Below are positions 8,692 to 17,595 of a DNA stretch of 64,000 nt, piece after piece. The notes beneath the pieces were generated by a model, which was given only the letters and a program-made list of their open reading frames with translations, was not told where the DNA came from and searched no databases. The number at the start of each line of letters is the position of its first letter. Positions within the stretch are counted from its first letter, which is position 1. The DNA is from Burkholderia ubonensis subsp. mesacidophila (GTDB taxonomy: Bacteria > Pseudomonadota > Gammaproteobacteria > Burkholderiales > Burkholderiaceae), in NCBI RefSeq assembly GCF_002097715.1, contig NZ_CP020738.1:1736001-1800000 (forward strand), in the 5' to 3' direction. A program made the translations under genes and the position numbers.

Positions 8692-10362
8692 TCAGCCGAG
8701 ATCGAGCGCGTTCGTCAGATCCCCCGGCGGCGTCTGGCCGCGCGCGGCGAACGCCTGGTTGCGCGCGACCACGCCGTCGAGCGGCGCGAGCCCGTGCACG
8801 CGGCTGATGAAGCGCAGGATCGAGTTCGTGTCGTACAGCGTATGGTCGACGTAGCCCTTCTTTGCGAACGGCGCGATCACCAGCGCCGGAATCCGCGAGC
8901 CCGGCCCCCAGCGGTCGCCGAGCGGCGGCGCGACCGGATCCCACCAGCCGCCGTTCTCGTCGTGCGTCATGATGATCACCGTGTTCGCCCACTGCGGGCC
9001 ACGCCGGATGTGCTCGATCACGGTCGCGATGTGCCGGTCGCCCGACGCGATGTCCGCGTAGCCCGCATGCATGTTCAGGTTGCCCTGCGGCTTGTAGAAC
9101 GTGACCGCGGGCAGGCGGCCCGCATCGATGTCCGCGAGCAGCCGGTTGGTCGACGGCTCGTCGCCGAGGCCCGCGTCGCGCAGATGGCGGCGGCGCGCTT
9201 CGGTGCCCGGCGCGTACTTGACGAAGTAGTTGAACGGCTGGTGGTGATACTGGAAGTCGGGCACGTCGCCGGTGTCGCGGTGCTCGAGCGCGTACTGCCA
9301 TGCGCCGCTGTACCACGCCCAGTCGATGCCCTTGTCCGACAGGCGGTCGCCGATCGTCGCGTAGCCCTGCGGCGGCAGCACGCGATGGTCGTCCGGGTCG
9401 GCATACGCGGCGTTGCCTTCGGCGGGCGGCGGCACATAGCTCGGCTGGTACGGCGGCGCCATCGTGTTCACGCCGTAGCCGTCGGGCGTCAGCGCGCCGT
9501 CGCCCGCGAACTTCGGCGGGCCGTCGAGCGCGGAGGCCGGCGAATCGGCGGCCAGCTTCAGGCGCGTGCCGGTCGGGGCGTCGCCTTCGACCGCCGACAG
9601 CAGCTTCGCCGCTTGCGGATGCTTGTGCGCGTCCGGATACAGCGGCGGCTGCGCGCCGATCAGATACATGTGGTTGAGCCACGAGCCGCCGAATGCAGCC
9701 ATGAAGAAGTTGTCGCACAGCGTGTACTGCTGCGCGAGATTCCACAGCCGCAGCGTGTCGGCCGAATTGCGGTAATGCCCCATTACGAGGCCGCCGGAAT
9801 CGGCCCACGCGACGAACTGGTCGTTGCGGCCCGCGTTGATCTGCATCTGGTTCTGGTAGAAGCGGTGCCACAGGTCGCGCGTGATCACGCTGTTCGGCAG
9901 CGGCTTGCCGTGCGCATCGCGGATCAGGAACGGCGCGTTCGGCAGCTTCTCGATGTCGCGCTCGCCGATCATGTAGCGCGTGCCGTCGACTTCCTGCGCC
10001 TGCGGCACGAGGCCGCCCCAGATCTTCGGCAGGACCGGCAGCGGGGTCTTGCCGTCGCGGTCGAGCTGGCGCGCCTGCGCGGGCGGCACCGCGCTCAGCG
10101 GATGCTGCACGCCGGGGAAATCGCCGTACAGGTTCGCGAAACTGCGGTTTTCCGCGTAGATCACGACGATGTTGCGCACGTGGTGGCGCAGCGCGTCGTC
10201 GAGCCGGAGATCGGCGGCCGAGCGCGGCGGCGTGCCGGCGAGCGGCGAGGTTTCGCAACCGGTTAGCGCAACGCTCGCGCCGAGCGCGGCGATGCCGCCG
10301 AGCATGCGGCGGCGGTCGGGATCGTCAGGAAGGTCGTCGGGCCGGGCGGGGGTGTCGTTCAC
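8692..10362 (-). CDS. Tat-exported lipoprotein phosphoesterase (acid phosphatase AcpA / phospholipase C superfamily)
   Basis: A 556-residue protein starting with GTG at 10362 behind GAGGAG. The N-terminus DRRRMLGGIAALGASVALTG then C combines a twin-arginine-like motif with a lipobox (LTGC), predicting Tat export and lipid anchoring. The catalytic-domain motifs of the PF04185 superfamily are present: IVVIYAENRSFANLYGDFPG, THDENGGWWDP, and RIPALVIAPFAKKGYVDHTL then YDTNS. Substrate cannot be set from sequence; bacterial relatives are acid phosphatases releasing phosphate outside the cytoplasm. It is divergent from a promoter region containing a Pho box (10486-10507), consistent with a phosphate-starvation role, although that box points the other way. 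Confidence 0.87.
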   Translation of the reverse strand: MNDTPARPDDLPDDPDRRRMLGGIAALGASVALTGCETSPLAGTPPRSAADLRLDDALRHHVRNIVVIYAENRSFANLYGDFPGVQHPLSAVPPAQARQLDRDGKTPLPVLPKIWGGLVPQAQEVDGTRYMIGERDIEKLPNAPFLIRDAHGKPLPNSVITRDLWHRFYQNQMQINAGRNDQFVAWADSGGLVMGHYRNSADTLRLWNLAQQYTLCDNFFMAAFGGSWLNHMYLIGAQPPLYPDAHKHPQAAKLLSAVEGDAPTGTRLKLAADSPASALDGPPKFAGDGALTPDGYGVNTMAPPYQPSYVPPPAEGNAAYADPDDHRVLPPQGYATIGDRLSDKGIDWAWYSGAWQYALEHRDTGDVPDFQYHHQPFNYFVKYAPGTEARRRHLRDAGLGDEPSTNRLLADIDAGRLPAVTFYKPQGNLNMHAGYADIASGDRHIATVIEHIRRGPQWANTVIIMTHDENGGWWDPVAPPLGDRWGPGSRIPALVIAPFAKKGYVDHTLYDTNSILRFISRVHGLAPLDGVVARNQAFAARGQTPPGDLTNALDLG

Positions 10363-10485
10363 GTCGTGTGCTCCTCGGATGGGCGGATGGATGTTGTCGT
10401 TCGATGCGCGGTCGCGTCGTGCGGGCGGCCGCGGAGGGGACAGCAATCGCGGTTGCGCGCCGGAACCGCCGCGGCGCGCGTCGCG

Positions 10486-10518
10486 TTGTCACAGAACTGT
10501 CACGAACGCGACTATAAC
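10486..10518 (+). promoter_or_regulatory. PhoB-type promoter: Pho box plus -10 element
   Basis: Two 11-base direct repeats, TTGTCACAGAA (10486-10496) and CTGTCACGAAC (10497-10507), match the tandem CTGTCAT-type Pho box. TATAAC follows at 10513-10518, nine bases after the second CTGTCAC. That is nearly the geometry of the Escherichia coli phoA promoter. Orientation is rightward, toward the zinc-ribbon/FtsH genes, with a leader of about 210 bases. Activity on the divergent phosphatase gene is possible but not shown by the orientation. Confidence 0.75.
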
Positions 10519-10736
10519 GCGACGAGGGTCGGAGTTGAAAGGCTAGGGTCTGTTCACATATGGAACACGCCGGCCGCGCCCGCGGTCGCGCGACCCGCGA
10601 CCGCGAACTAGACTGGATTTACGAGCCGCATGCAATCGCGGGCTGCGCGGACGAGACCGCGGCATGCGACGCGACAGAGTCGGTCAAGGGCGCGCGAACG
10701 CGCAAGCGCCCATTCCTTTGACGAAACGAGGCGACG

Positions 10737-11246
10737 ATGAACCACTCGAACTCCACTCCCGGACAGTCGGCGATGCGGCGCGACCAGCGGCCGCCCGCGC
10801 ATACCGACGACAGCTATCACGCGCCGAAGCGGCTCAAGACCGCGACCCGTTGCACCACGTGCGGCGCATCCTACGACGACGGCCGCTGGACCTGGCACGA
10901 CGCGCCCGTCGACGCGAAGGCGCAGCAGTGCCCGGCCTGCAAGCGCACCGAGGATAATGCGCCGGCCGGCGAACTGATCCTGAGCGGCGCGTACCTGGAC
11001 CGCCGCCGCGCGGACATCCTCGCGCTCCTCAATCATCAGGCGGATGACGAAACCCGCCAGCATCCGCTCGAACGGATCATGGAAATCGACGACGGCAATG
11101 CGTCGCTGACGGTCCGCACGACCGGCGTGCACCTGCTGCGGCGCCTGGGCAAGGCGATGCTGCGCGCCCACCACGGCAAGCTGACGCTGCACTACCCGGA
11201 CGGCGAAGGCATGCTGCGGGCCGAGTGGATGCGCGCGGACGCGTAG
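10737..11246 (+). CDS. Zinc-ribbon protein of unknown function, upstream of ftsH
   Basis: A 169-residue soluble protein. Near residue 40 it has CTTCGASYDDGRWTWHD and then CPACKR, a CxxC-CxxC pair that should bind one zinc. The rest (LILSGAYLDRRRADILALLN, then LERIMEIDDGNASLTVRTTG and LRRLGKAMLRAHHGKLTLHY) is mixed alpha/beta with no signal peptide. The layout resembles NMD3-like or other RNA/translation-associated zinc ribbons, but I cannot assign a role. It sits 40 bases ahead of an accessory FtsH on the same strand and is the first gene after the Pho-box promoter, so the two are probably co-transcribed. The ribosome site (GAGGCGAC) is modest. Confidence 0.7.
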   Translation: MNHSNSTPGQSAMRRDQRPPAHTDDSYHAPKRLKTATRCTTCGASYDDGRWTWHDAPVDAKAQQCPACKRTEDNAPAGELILSGAYLDRRRADILALLNHQADDETRQHPLERIMEIDDGNASLTVRTTGVHLLRRLGKAMLRAHHGKLTLHYPDGEGMLRAEWMRADA

Positions 11247-11286
11247 GAGAAGCGAAACGCCGCGCACGCGCGGCCGGCTCGATGCC

Positions 11287-13254
11287 ATGGACAAGAAATT
11301 CGACTATCCCGGCCTGCTGATCGCGATCGGATTCTTCATCCTGTTCGCGGTGCAGCTCCTGATGCTGCACCCGACGTCGACGCCGATCGCGTATAGCGAC
11401 TTCCATCAGCTCGTCGCCGCGCGGCTCGTCGACGATCTCGAGATCGGCCAGGCGTCGATCTCGGGCACGCTGAAGATGCCCGAGGCCGGCGCGATGTTGC
11501 CGGCCTCCGAGGCGACCGTCGTGAAGGAGGCCGGCGCGCCGTGGCGTTTCTCGACCAACCGCGTCACCGACGACCATCTGGTCGACACGCTGACCGCCGC
11601 CGGCATCCGCTATCACGGCACGCCGGACACGAGCTGGCTCGCGGCGCTCGCGTCGTGGGTGCTGCCGCTGATCGGCTTCGTGTTCATCTGGAACATGATG
11701 CTGCGACGGCGGGGCGGGCTGCAGGACTTCAGCGGGATGGGCAAGAGCCAGGCGCGCGTGTACGTGCAGCAGGCGACCGGCATCACGTTCGACGACATCG
11801 CGGGCATCGACGAGGCGAAGGCCGAACTGCAGCAGCTCGTCGCGTTCCTGCGCAACCCGGAGCGCTACCAGCGGCTCGGCGGCAAGATCCCGAAGGGCGT
11901 GCTGATCGTCGGCGCGCCGGGCACCGGCAAGACGCTGCTCGCGCGCGCGGTCGCGGGCGAGGCGGCAGTGCCGTTCTTCTCGATCAGCGGCTCCGCGTTC
12001 GTCGAGATGTTTGTCGGCGTCGGCGCGGCGCGCGTGCGCGACCTGTTCGAGCAGGCGCAGCAGAAGGCGCCGTGCATCGTGTTCGTCGACGAGCTCGACG
12101 CGCTCGGCAAGGTGCGCGGCGTCGGCATGATGTCCGGCAACGACGAGCGCGAACAGACGCTGAACCAGTTGCTCGTCGAGATGGACGGCTTCCAGGCCAA
12201 TTCCGGCGTGATCATCATGGCCGCGACCAACCGGCCCGAGATTCTCGATCCCGCATTGCTGCGCCCGGGCCGCTTCGACCGGCACATCGCGATCGACCGG
12301 CCGGACCTCAACGGCCGCAAGCAGATCCTCGGCGTGCACGTGAAGCGCGTGAAGCTCGCGGCCGGCGTCGATCTTGCCGAGCTGGCGTCGCGCACGCCGG
12401 GCTTCGTCGGCGCGGATCTCGCGAACGTGGTCAACGAGGCCGCGCTGCATGCGGCGGAGCACGGCAAGCCGGCGATCGAGATGATCGATTTCGACGAGGC
12501 GATCGATCGCGCGATGACCGGCACGGAGCGCAAGAGCCGCGTGATGAACGAGCAGGAGAAGGTGACGATCGCGTATCACGAGGCCGGGCACGCGCTCGTC
12601 GCGCAATGCCGCACGCATTGCGATCCGGTGAAGAAGGTGTCGATCATTCCGCGCGGCGTCGCGGCGCTCGGCTATACGCAGCAGGTGCCGACCGAGGACC
12701 GCTACGTGCTGCGCAAGAGCGAGCTGCTCGACCGGCTCGACGCGCTGCTCGGCGGGCGGGTCGCCGAGGAGCTGGTGTTCGCCGACGTGTCGACGGGCGC
12801 GCAGAACGATCTCGAACGCGCGACCGCGATGGTGCGCCACATGGTCACGCAGTACGGGATGAGCGAGAGCATCGGCCTCGCGACGTTCGACGACGGCGCG
12901 AAGCGCGCGGGCCTGCCCGGCGCGTGGAACGCCGGCGAAGGGCGTTGCAGCGAGCACACCGCGCAGCTGATCGACGACGAGGTGCGCGCACTGCTCGCCG
13001 ACGCGCACGCGCGGGTCGCCGCGACGCTGGCCGAGCATCGCGACGCGCTCGAGCGGATCGCGCGGCGCCTGCTCGAATGCGAAGTCCTCGAGCACGACGC
13101 GCTGCAAGCGCTGATCGCACCGCCCGACGCCACGCCGCGGCGCGCGGCGCCCGGCGCCGAAGCGGAACCGGGCACGGCGAGCGGCCCCGGCGACGCAACC
13201 GCCGACGTGCACGATTTCATGACGTACGGCGCGCCGCATAAACCCGAGCATTGA
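11287..13254 (+). CDS. ftsH: ATP-dependent zinc metalloprotease FtsH (accessory copy)
   Basis: A 655-residue AAA+ membrane protease. TM1 is about residues 8-28 and TM2 about 115-138, enclosing a periplasmic loop. Walker A is GAPGTGKT (209-216), Walker [10 protein letters not shown], and the second region of homology [18 protein letters not shown]. The zinc site is HEAGH (431-435), with a downstream Asp in [10 protein letters not shown]. The protein degrades misfolded or short-lived membrane and cytosolic proteins. The location next to a zinc-ribbon gene and an OsmC gene, rather than with rrmJ/folP/glmM, and the divergent N-terminal domain mark it as a secondary paralog. It is likely transcribed from the Pho-box promoter upstream. 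Confidence 0.95.
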   Translation: MDKKFDYPGLLIAIGFFILFAVQLLMLHPTSTPIAYSDFHQLVAARLVDDLEIGQASISGTLKMPEAGAMLPASEATVVKEAGAPWRFSTNRVTDDHLVDTLTAAGIRYHGTPDTSWLAALASWVLPLIGFVFIWNMMLRRRGGLQDFSGMGKSQARVYVQQATGITFDDIAGIDEAKAELQQLVAFLRNPERYQRLGGKIPKGVLIVGAPGTGKTLLARAVAGEAAVPFFSISGSAFVEMFVGVGAARVRDLFEQAQQKAPCIVFVDELDALGKVRGVGMMSGNDEREQTLNQLLVEMDGFQANSGVIIMAATNRPEILDPALLRPGRFDRHIAIDRPDLNGRKQILGVHVKRVKLAAGVDLAELASRTPGFVGADLANVVNEAALHAAEHGKPAIEMIDFDEAIDRAMTGTERKSRVMNEQEKVTIAYHEAGHALVAQCRTHCDPVKKVSIIPRGVAALGYTQQVPTEDRYVLRKSELLDRLDALLGGRVAEELVFADVSTGAQNDLERATAMVRHMVTQYGMSESIGLATFDDGAKRAGLPGAWNAGEGRCSEHTAQLIDDEVRALLADAHARVAATLAEHRDALERIARRLLECEVLEHDALQALIAPPDATPRRAAPGAEAEPGTASGPGDATADVHDFMTYGAPHKPEH

Positions 13255-13361
13255 ACGACGGCGCGCCGGTTCGACGCCGGAATGCGCCGATCGCCCGGCA
13301 GGGCGCTCGTCGGCATCCGGCGCAGCGGCGCGCTGATCTCCACGATTTCGACGGAGTCGCC

Positions 13362-13829
13362 ATGAGCGAAGAGCGTGTGTCGGTCGACGTCGCACAACGC
13401 GAACGTTTCCATTTCGAGGTCCGCTTTACCGGCACGGACCTGCCCATGATGCTGACCGACGAGCCGCCGCCGCTCGGCCTCGGCAGCGGACCGAACCCGG
13501 TGCGTCTGCTGGCGGCGTCGGTCGCGCATTGTCTCGCGGCGAGCCTGCTGTTCGCGCTCGAGAAACAACGTATCGATCCGCAGCCGGTGGCCGCGCATAT
13601 CGACGTCGACATGCTGCAGAACGAAACCGGGCGCGTGCGGGTGGGGGCGATGTCGGTGCGGCTGTCGATCGGCAAGGCGTGGGCTGATCTCGCGCAGGCG
13701 TCGCGCGCGCTCGAGCAGTTCGATGCCTATTGCGTCGTCACCGAAAGCGTGCGCACCGGCATTCCGGTATCGGTGGACGTGTGCGACGTGAACGGCGCGG
13801 TGCTCGAAGACGTGCAGACGAGACTGTAA
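13362..13829 (+). CDS. OsmC/Ohr family protein
   Basis: A 155-residue protein starting at ATG 13362 behind GGAG. The two family cysteines are visible: AHCLAASLLFALE in the helix and FDAYCVVTESVRTGIPV near the C-terminus. Family members are thiol-dependent peroxidases acting on organic hydroperoxides, reduced by lipoyl or other dithiols. The NPVRLLAASVAHC segment is typical of OsmC-like rather than Ohr proteins. It lies 107 bases after ftsH on the same strand and converges with otsA. Substrate is uncertain. Confidence 0.85.
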   Translation: MSEERVSVDVAQRERFHFEVRFTGTDLPMMLTDEPPPLGLGSGPNPVRLLAASVAHCLAASLLFALEKQRIDPQPVAAHIDVDMLQNETGRVRVGAMSVRLSIGKAWADLAQASRALEQFDAYCVVTESVRTGIPVSVDVCDVNGAVLEDVQTRL

Positions 13830-13860
13830 CGTCGGACACGCCGCGCTGCATGCGGTCGCA

Positions 13861-15267
13861 TCACGGCTGTGCCGCGTCGGCGACCTCCGATGCATCGGCG
13901 AGCGCATCGAGAAAGCGCGTGCGCCACCAGTGCACGTCGTACTTGCGCACGGTCGCCATCAGCGCCGCGTAGCGCTGCCGGCGCTCGTCGATCGACATCG
14001 TGAGCGCGCGCTGGATCGCCTGCGCGGTGCCTTGCGTGTCGTACGGATTGACGAGCAGCGCTTCCTTCATCTGCTCGGCGGCTCCTGCGAAGCGCGACAG
14101 CACGAGCACGCCCGGATCGGTCTCGTCCTGCGCGGCAAGGAATTCCTTCGCGACGAGATTCATCCCGTCGCGCAGCGGCGTGACGAGCGCGACGCGGCTC
14201 GCGCGGTAGAGGCCCGGCAGCCGCCGGCGCGCGACCGTGCGATGGATGTAGCGCATCGGCATCCATTCGAGCTCGCCGTAGTCGCCGTTGATCGCGCCGC
14301 ACAGGCTGTCCATCTCGCGCCGCAGGTCGTCGTAGGCGCCGAGGTCTTCGCGGCTCGGCGCGGCGATCTGGATCAGCGTCGCGCGATTGCGGTTCTCCGG
14401 GTACTGCTCGAGCAGTTGGCGGAACGCCTGCACGCGCTGCGGCAGGCCTTTTGTGTAGTCGAGGCGGTCGACGCCGACGAGCAGTTGGCGGCGCGAATAC
14501 TCGTCGCGCATCCGTTCGAACATCGCGATGCCGTCGCGGTCGCCCGCGAGCGATGCGAATTCGTCGACGTTGATGCCGATCGGAAACGCGCCCGCCGACA
14601 ACGTGCGGCCGAAGGCACGCAGCCGGCCGTCGGGCAGGCGCGCCGCGCCGGCTTCCGCTTCCACGTAGTGCTCGAAGTGCAGCAGGTCGCTTTCCGTCTG
14701 GAAGCCGACGAGGTCGTACGCGAACAGCGAGCGCATCAGCCATTCGTGCTCCGGGATCGCCGCCATGATCGGCGGCGGCGGCATCGGAATGTGCAGGAAG
14801 AAGCCGATCGGATTCATGCAGCCGATCGCGCGCAACTCGGCCGCGAGCGGAATCAGCTGATAGTCGTGCACCCACACGACGTCGTCGGGACGCAGCAGCG
14901 GGTACAGCTTGCGCGCAAAGAGCTGGTTGACGCGGCGATAGCCGTCCGCGAAACGTCGGTCGAATTGCGCGAGGTCGAGCCGGTAGTGAAACACCGGCCA
15001 CAGCACGTTGTTGGAATAGCCGAGGTAGTACGCGTCGTAGTCTTGCGGATCGAGGTCGATCGTCGCGAGCTGGATGCCGCCGACGTTCTGGATCTGCACG
15101 TCGTCGCCGCGGCTCGGATGGTCGTCCTCGCCGCGCAACCGGCCGCTCCAGCCGAACCATACGCCGCCCGTTTCCTGCAGGCTGTCCCGGACTGCGACGG
15201 CGAGGCCGCCTGCGGCGGCTTTACGTGGATCTGCGATGCGATTCGAAACGACGACGAGACGGCTCAC
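13861..15267 (-). CDS. otsA: Trehalose-6-phosphate synthase
   Basis: A 468-residue GT20 glycosyltransferase of normal length. It makes trehalose 6-phosphate from UDP-glucose and glucose 6-phosphate, for osmotic and desiccation protection. N-terminal SRLVVVSNRI and the GGLAVAVRDSL loop, VWVHDYQL and the C-terminal nucleotide-binding region (GVDRLDYTKGLPQRVQAF, LVTPLRDGMNLVAKEF) are intact. It starts with GTG at 15267, just after AGGAGAG. No otsB phosphatase is adjacent on either side, so the phosphatase must be encoded elsewhere. About 210 bases separate it from the upstream nrdJ. Confidence 0.95.
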   Translation of the reverse strand: MSRLVVVSNRIADPRKAAAGGLAVAVRDSLQETGGVWFGWSGRLRGEDDHPSRGDDVQIQNVGGIQLATIDLDPQDYDAYYLGYSNNVLWPVFHYRLDLAQFDRRFADGYRRVNQLFARKLYPLLRPDDVVWVHDYQLIPLAAELRAIGCMNPIGFFLHIPMPPPPIMAAIPEHEWLMRSLFAYDLVGFQTESDLLHFEHYVEAEAGAARLPDGRLRAFGRTLSAGAFPIGINVDEFASLAGDRDGIAMFERMRDEYSRRQLLVGVDRLDYTKGLPQRVQAFRQLLEQYPENRNRATLIQIAAPSREDLGAYDDLRREMDSLCGAINGDYGELEWMPMRYIHRTVARRRLPGLYRASRVALVTPLRDGMNLVAKEFLAAQDETDPGVLVLSRFAGAAEQMKEALLVNPYDTQGTAQAIQRALTMSIDERRQRYAALMATVRKYDVHWWRTRFLDALADASEVADAAQP

Positions 15268-15458
15268 CAGCTCTCCTGACGAATGATGGGGAACATGCCT
15301 GTGCGGCCACGACGCGCGACAGCCGCCGCCATCGGCTCACTCAATATGCACGATGGGGCCGCGTCGATCGGGCTGGTATCAAGGCACGCGACCCGTCGCC
15401 CGACCGGAGGTGCTTTTTTAGGATACTCGGCATTCATCGGTTTTAAAAGTCTGCATGT

Positions 15459-15473
15459 GCGCCGATGCGGCGC
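15459..15473 (-). terminator. Small hairpin after nrdJ
   Basis: A 6-bp GC stem GCGCCG/CGGCGC with a 3-base loop, 7 bases past the nrdJ stop, followed on the transcribed strand by an ACATGCAGACTTTT tail. Weak terminator candidate. Confidence 0.35.
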
Positions 15474-15479
15474 GCGGCG

Positions 15480-17264
15480 TCAGCACGGATGGGCATCCAT
15501 CAGCCCGAACGCGCCGCCGGGGAACACCGACGGGAACGTCGGATCGGGGCGGAAGATCCTGATGCTTTTCAGGCGTTCGCGCCACGCGACGAAGAACAGC
15601 GCGTCGATTTGCGCGAGCGAGCAGCGACGGTCGACGTTGACCGTTTTCGAGATTGCCGCGTCGACGCAGGGCTGAAGCGCGGAGAGCATCGACACGTGAT
15701 CGGCCGGTGCGATGTCGGCCGCCTTCGCGAAATAATCGGGCAGCGGCGCGTGCTCGCCATGCAGCTGACGAAACAGCCGGTACGCGTGATTCTCCGCACG
15801 AATCGCATGCAGGTGGTTGTCTCCAGTGCGCACCTCGCGGCGCTCGACCCATTCGATCGCGGGCTCGATGCCGTGCGAGCAGTTGTCGCCGAACGCGAGG
15901 CTCACGCTGCCCGCCGGCGCGAACGACATCACGTGGCTGTTGCGCAGCCCGTGGCGCGCGATCGTCTCGCGCACGGTGAGCGGCAGCGGCGCACGATGCG
16001 CGGGGCCGTCGAGATAGTCGGCGGCGTCGTAGGCGGGAAACACGCCGCGCTCGGCCGCGAGCGACGCCGACGCGGAGAACGCATGCTGGCGCATCGTCAG
16101 CGCGATCTCGCGCGCGACCATGCGCGCGGCGCCGCAGTCGTAGCGCAGGCGCAGCATCGTCAGCGCATCGGCGAGCCCCGTCACGCCGACGCCGATGCGC
16201 CGCTTCTCATGCGCTTCGCGCGCATGCTCGGCGAGCGGCCACACGGTCAGGTCGATCGCGTTGTCGAGCATGCGCACCAGCACTCGCACGGCTTCGGCAA
16301 ATGCCGCGAAATCGAAATGCGGCTCGCCGTCGACGCCGAACGGATGACGCACGAACCGCGACAGGTCGATCGGCCCGAGTACGCAACTGCCGTACGCGGG
16401 AAGCGGCTGCTCGCTGCACGGGTCCGTCGCATCGATGCGCTCGTGCGCGCGCAGCGAATCGGCCGCGTCGATCGTGTCGAGAAACAGCAGCCGCGGCTCG
16501 GAGCTGTCGCGCGCCTCGTTGACGATCACATGCCAGAGCGCACGCGCGGGCACCGTCGCGTAGGTCCAGCTGCCGTCCGGCAGCGCGGTCTGCGTGCAGG
16601 CCGGCGAGCAGGGCGGCACGCGGTGCCGCAACGTCCACGGCAGGTTGCCGGCGACCGCTTCCATGAAGGCGTCGGTCACGCCCACCGCGAGGCTGAAGGT
16701 CGGCCAGCGCCGCCGGCCGTGCTTTGCTTCGACGAATTCGACGATGTCGGGATGATCGCAGCGCAGGACCGCCATCTGCGCGCCGCGACGCGGGCCCGCA
16801 TAGGGAAGCGCGCGGCACACGATGTCGAAGCGGTCGATCGCCGTGCACACGTCCGGCGTGTCGGCGCCGCGCCGCTCGTAGGCCGCGGCCGGCGGCAACG
16901 GCGAGAAATCGTAGCCGACGCCGCCGCCCATCAGCAGCGTGATGCGCGCCTCGTCGAGTGCGTGCGCGAGCGCTGCATGCACGGCGGCGAGCGAGGCGAC
17001 GCCGGGCATCGCGACCGGATGCACGAAGCAGTTGACCATCGTGCCTTCCGCGCCGGCGCCCGCGTTGGCCATGATGCGTCCGCCGCCGATCGCGCCGCGC
17101 TGCATGTTGCGATAGAACAGCTGCTCGACGCGCGCGCGCGACGTCATCGGCTCGGCAAGCGCGAGCGCATGCGCGACCCGCCGGAAAATCGCCGCGCGCG
17201 TCGTCTCGCCCGCGCGCGCATAACGATCGGCGAGCACGGCGGCGCATAGCGGTTGTTCGTCCAT
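15480..17264 (-). CDS. nrdJ: Adenosylcobalamin-dependent (class II) ribonucleoside-diphosphate reductase
   Basis: A 594-residue single-subunit class II ribonucleotide reductase, the short form. It reduces ribonucleotides using a cob(II)alamin/thiyl radical and works with or without oxygen. Characteristic segments are NCFVHPVA, LLMGGGVGYDFS, DPCSEQPLPAYGSCVLGPID, and FAPAGSVSLAFGDNCSHGIE then PAIEW. A single C-terminal Cys (DAHPC) is available for re-reduction. ATG 17264 has a poor ribosome site, but the N-terminal alignment fits. A perfect ANR/FNR box lies 50-63 bases upstream, indicating induction when oxygen is low. No thioredoxin or cobalamin genes are adjacent. Confidence 0.9.
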   Translation of the reverse strand: MDEQPLCAAVLADRYARAGETTRAAIFRRVAHALALAEPMTSRARVEQLFYRNMQRGAIGGGRIMANAGAGAEGTMVNCFVHPVAMPGVASLAAVHAALAHALDEARITLLMGGGVGYDFSPLPPAAAYERRGADTPDVCTAIDRFDIVCRALPYAGPRRGAQMAVLRCDHPDIVEFVEAKHGRRRWPTFSLAVGVTDAFMEAVAGNLPWTLRHRVPPCSPACTQTALPDGSWTYATVPARALWHVIVNEARDSSEPRLLFLDTIDAADSLRAHERIDATDPCSEQPLPAYGSCVLGPIDLSRFVRHPFGVDGEPHFDFAAFAEAVRVLVRMLDNAIDLTVWPLAEHAREAHEKRRIGVGVTGLADALTMLRLRYDCGAARMVAREIALTMRQHAFSASASLAAERGVFPAYDAADYLDGPAHRAPLPLTVRETIARHGLRNSHVMSFAPAGSVSLAFGDNCSHGIEPAIEWVERREVRTGDNHLHAIRAENHAYRLFRQLHGEHAPLPDYFAKAADIAPADHVSMLSALQPCVDAAISKTVNVDRRCSLAQIDALFFVAWRERLKSIRIFRPDPTFPSVFPGGAFGLMDAHPC

Positions 17265-17313
17265 GGCGGGCTTTCGTTCCGGCAATGAGGACACTTTATG
17301 AAGCGCGCGGAGA

Positions 17314-17327
17314 TTGATTTTGATCAA
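17314..17327 (-). promoter_or_regulatory. Perfect ANR/FNR/DNR box upstream of nrdJ
   Basis: TTGAT-TTTG-ATCAA matches the TTGATNNNNATCAA consensus exactly and is symmetrical. It lies 50-63 bases upstream of the nrdJ start codon, where an oxygen-sensing Crp/Fnr-family activator would be expected. Confidence 0.8.
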
Positions 17328-17332
17328 ACGCA

Positions 17333-17354
17333 ATTCGTCCACGGTAGGACGAAT
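17333..17354. promoter_or_regulatory. Perfect 8-bp inverted repeat next to the ANR box
   Basis: ATTCGTCC-acggta-GGACGAAT lies 5 bases beyond the ANR box on the upstream side of nrdJ. It is too far from the chemotaxis-receptor stop codon (17596) to be its obvious terminator, so a second operator is plausible. The regulator is unknown; it does not look like an NrdR box. Confidence 0.45.
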
Positions 17355-17595
17355 GCTTGCGGTGCGTTGTGAGAGGCGACGGGGAGCGCGACAGTCCGCG
17401 CACAATGGGTTTGCGAAACGCGAGGCTTCGGCGCATGCGCGTTTACGTGTACGTCGCGTGCGTCGACGCATGCACGTTGCCGGTGCGCACGCGCGTGCGC
17501 GAACATCCTCCTTGCGACACGTGTTCGTCCGACGTGACCTTACGGGGCGCCCGGCATGCACGCACGCCGAGCGCTCGATTCATCGCGACACCACG

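Noticed and set aside
8108..10258. 716-residue minus-strand frame overlapping pckG and the phosphatase
   Set aside because: Out-of-frame read of the phosphatase plus antisense of pckG; repetitive Arg/Ala composition.
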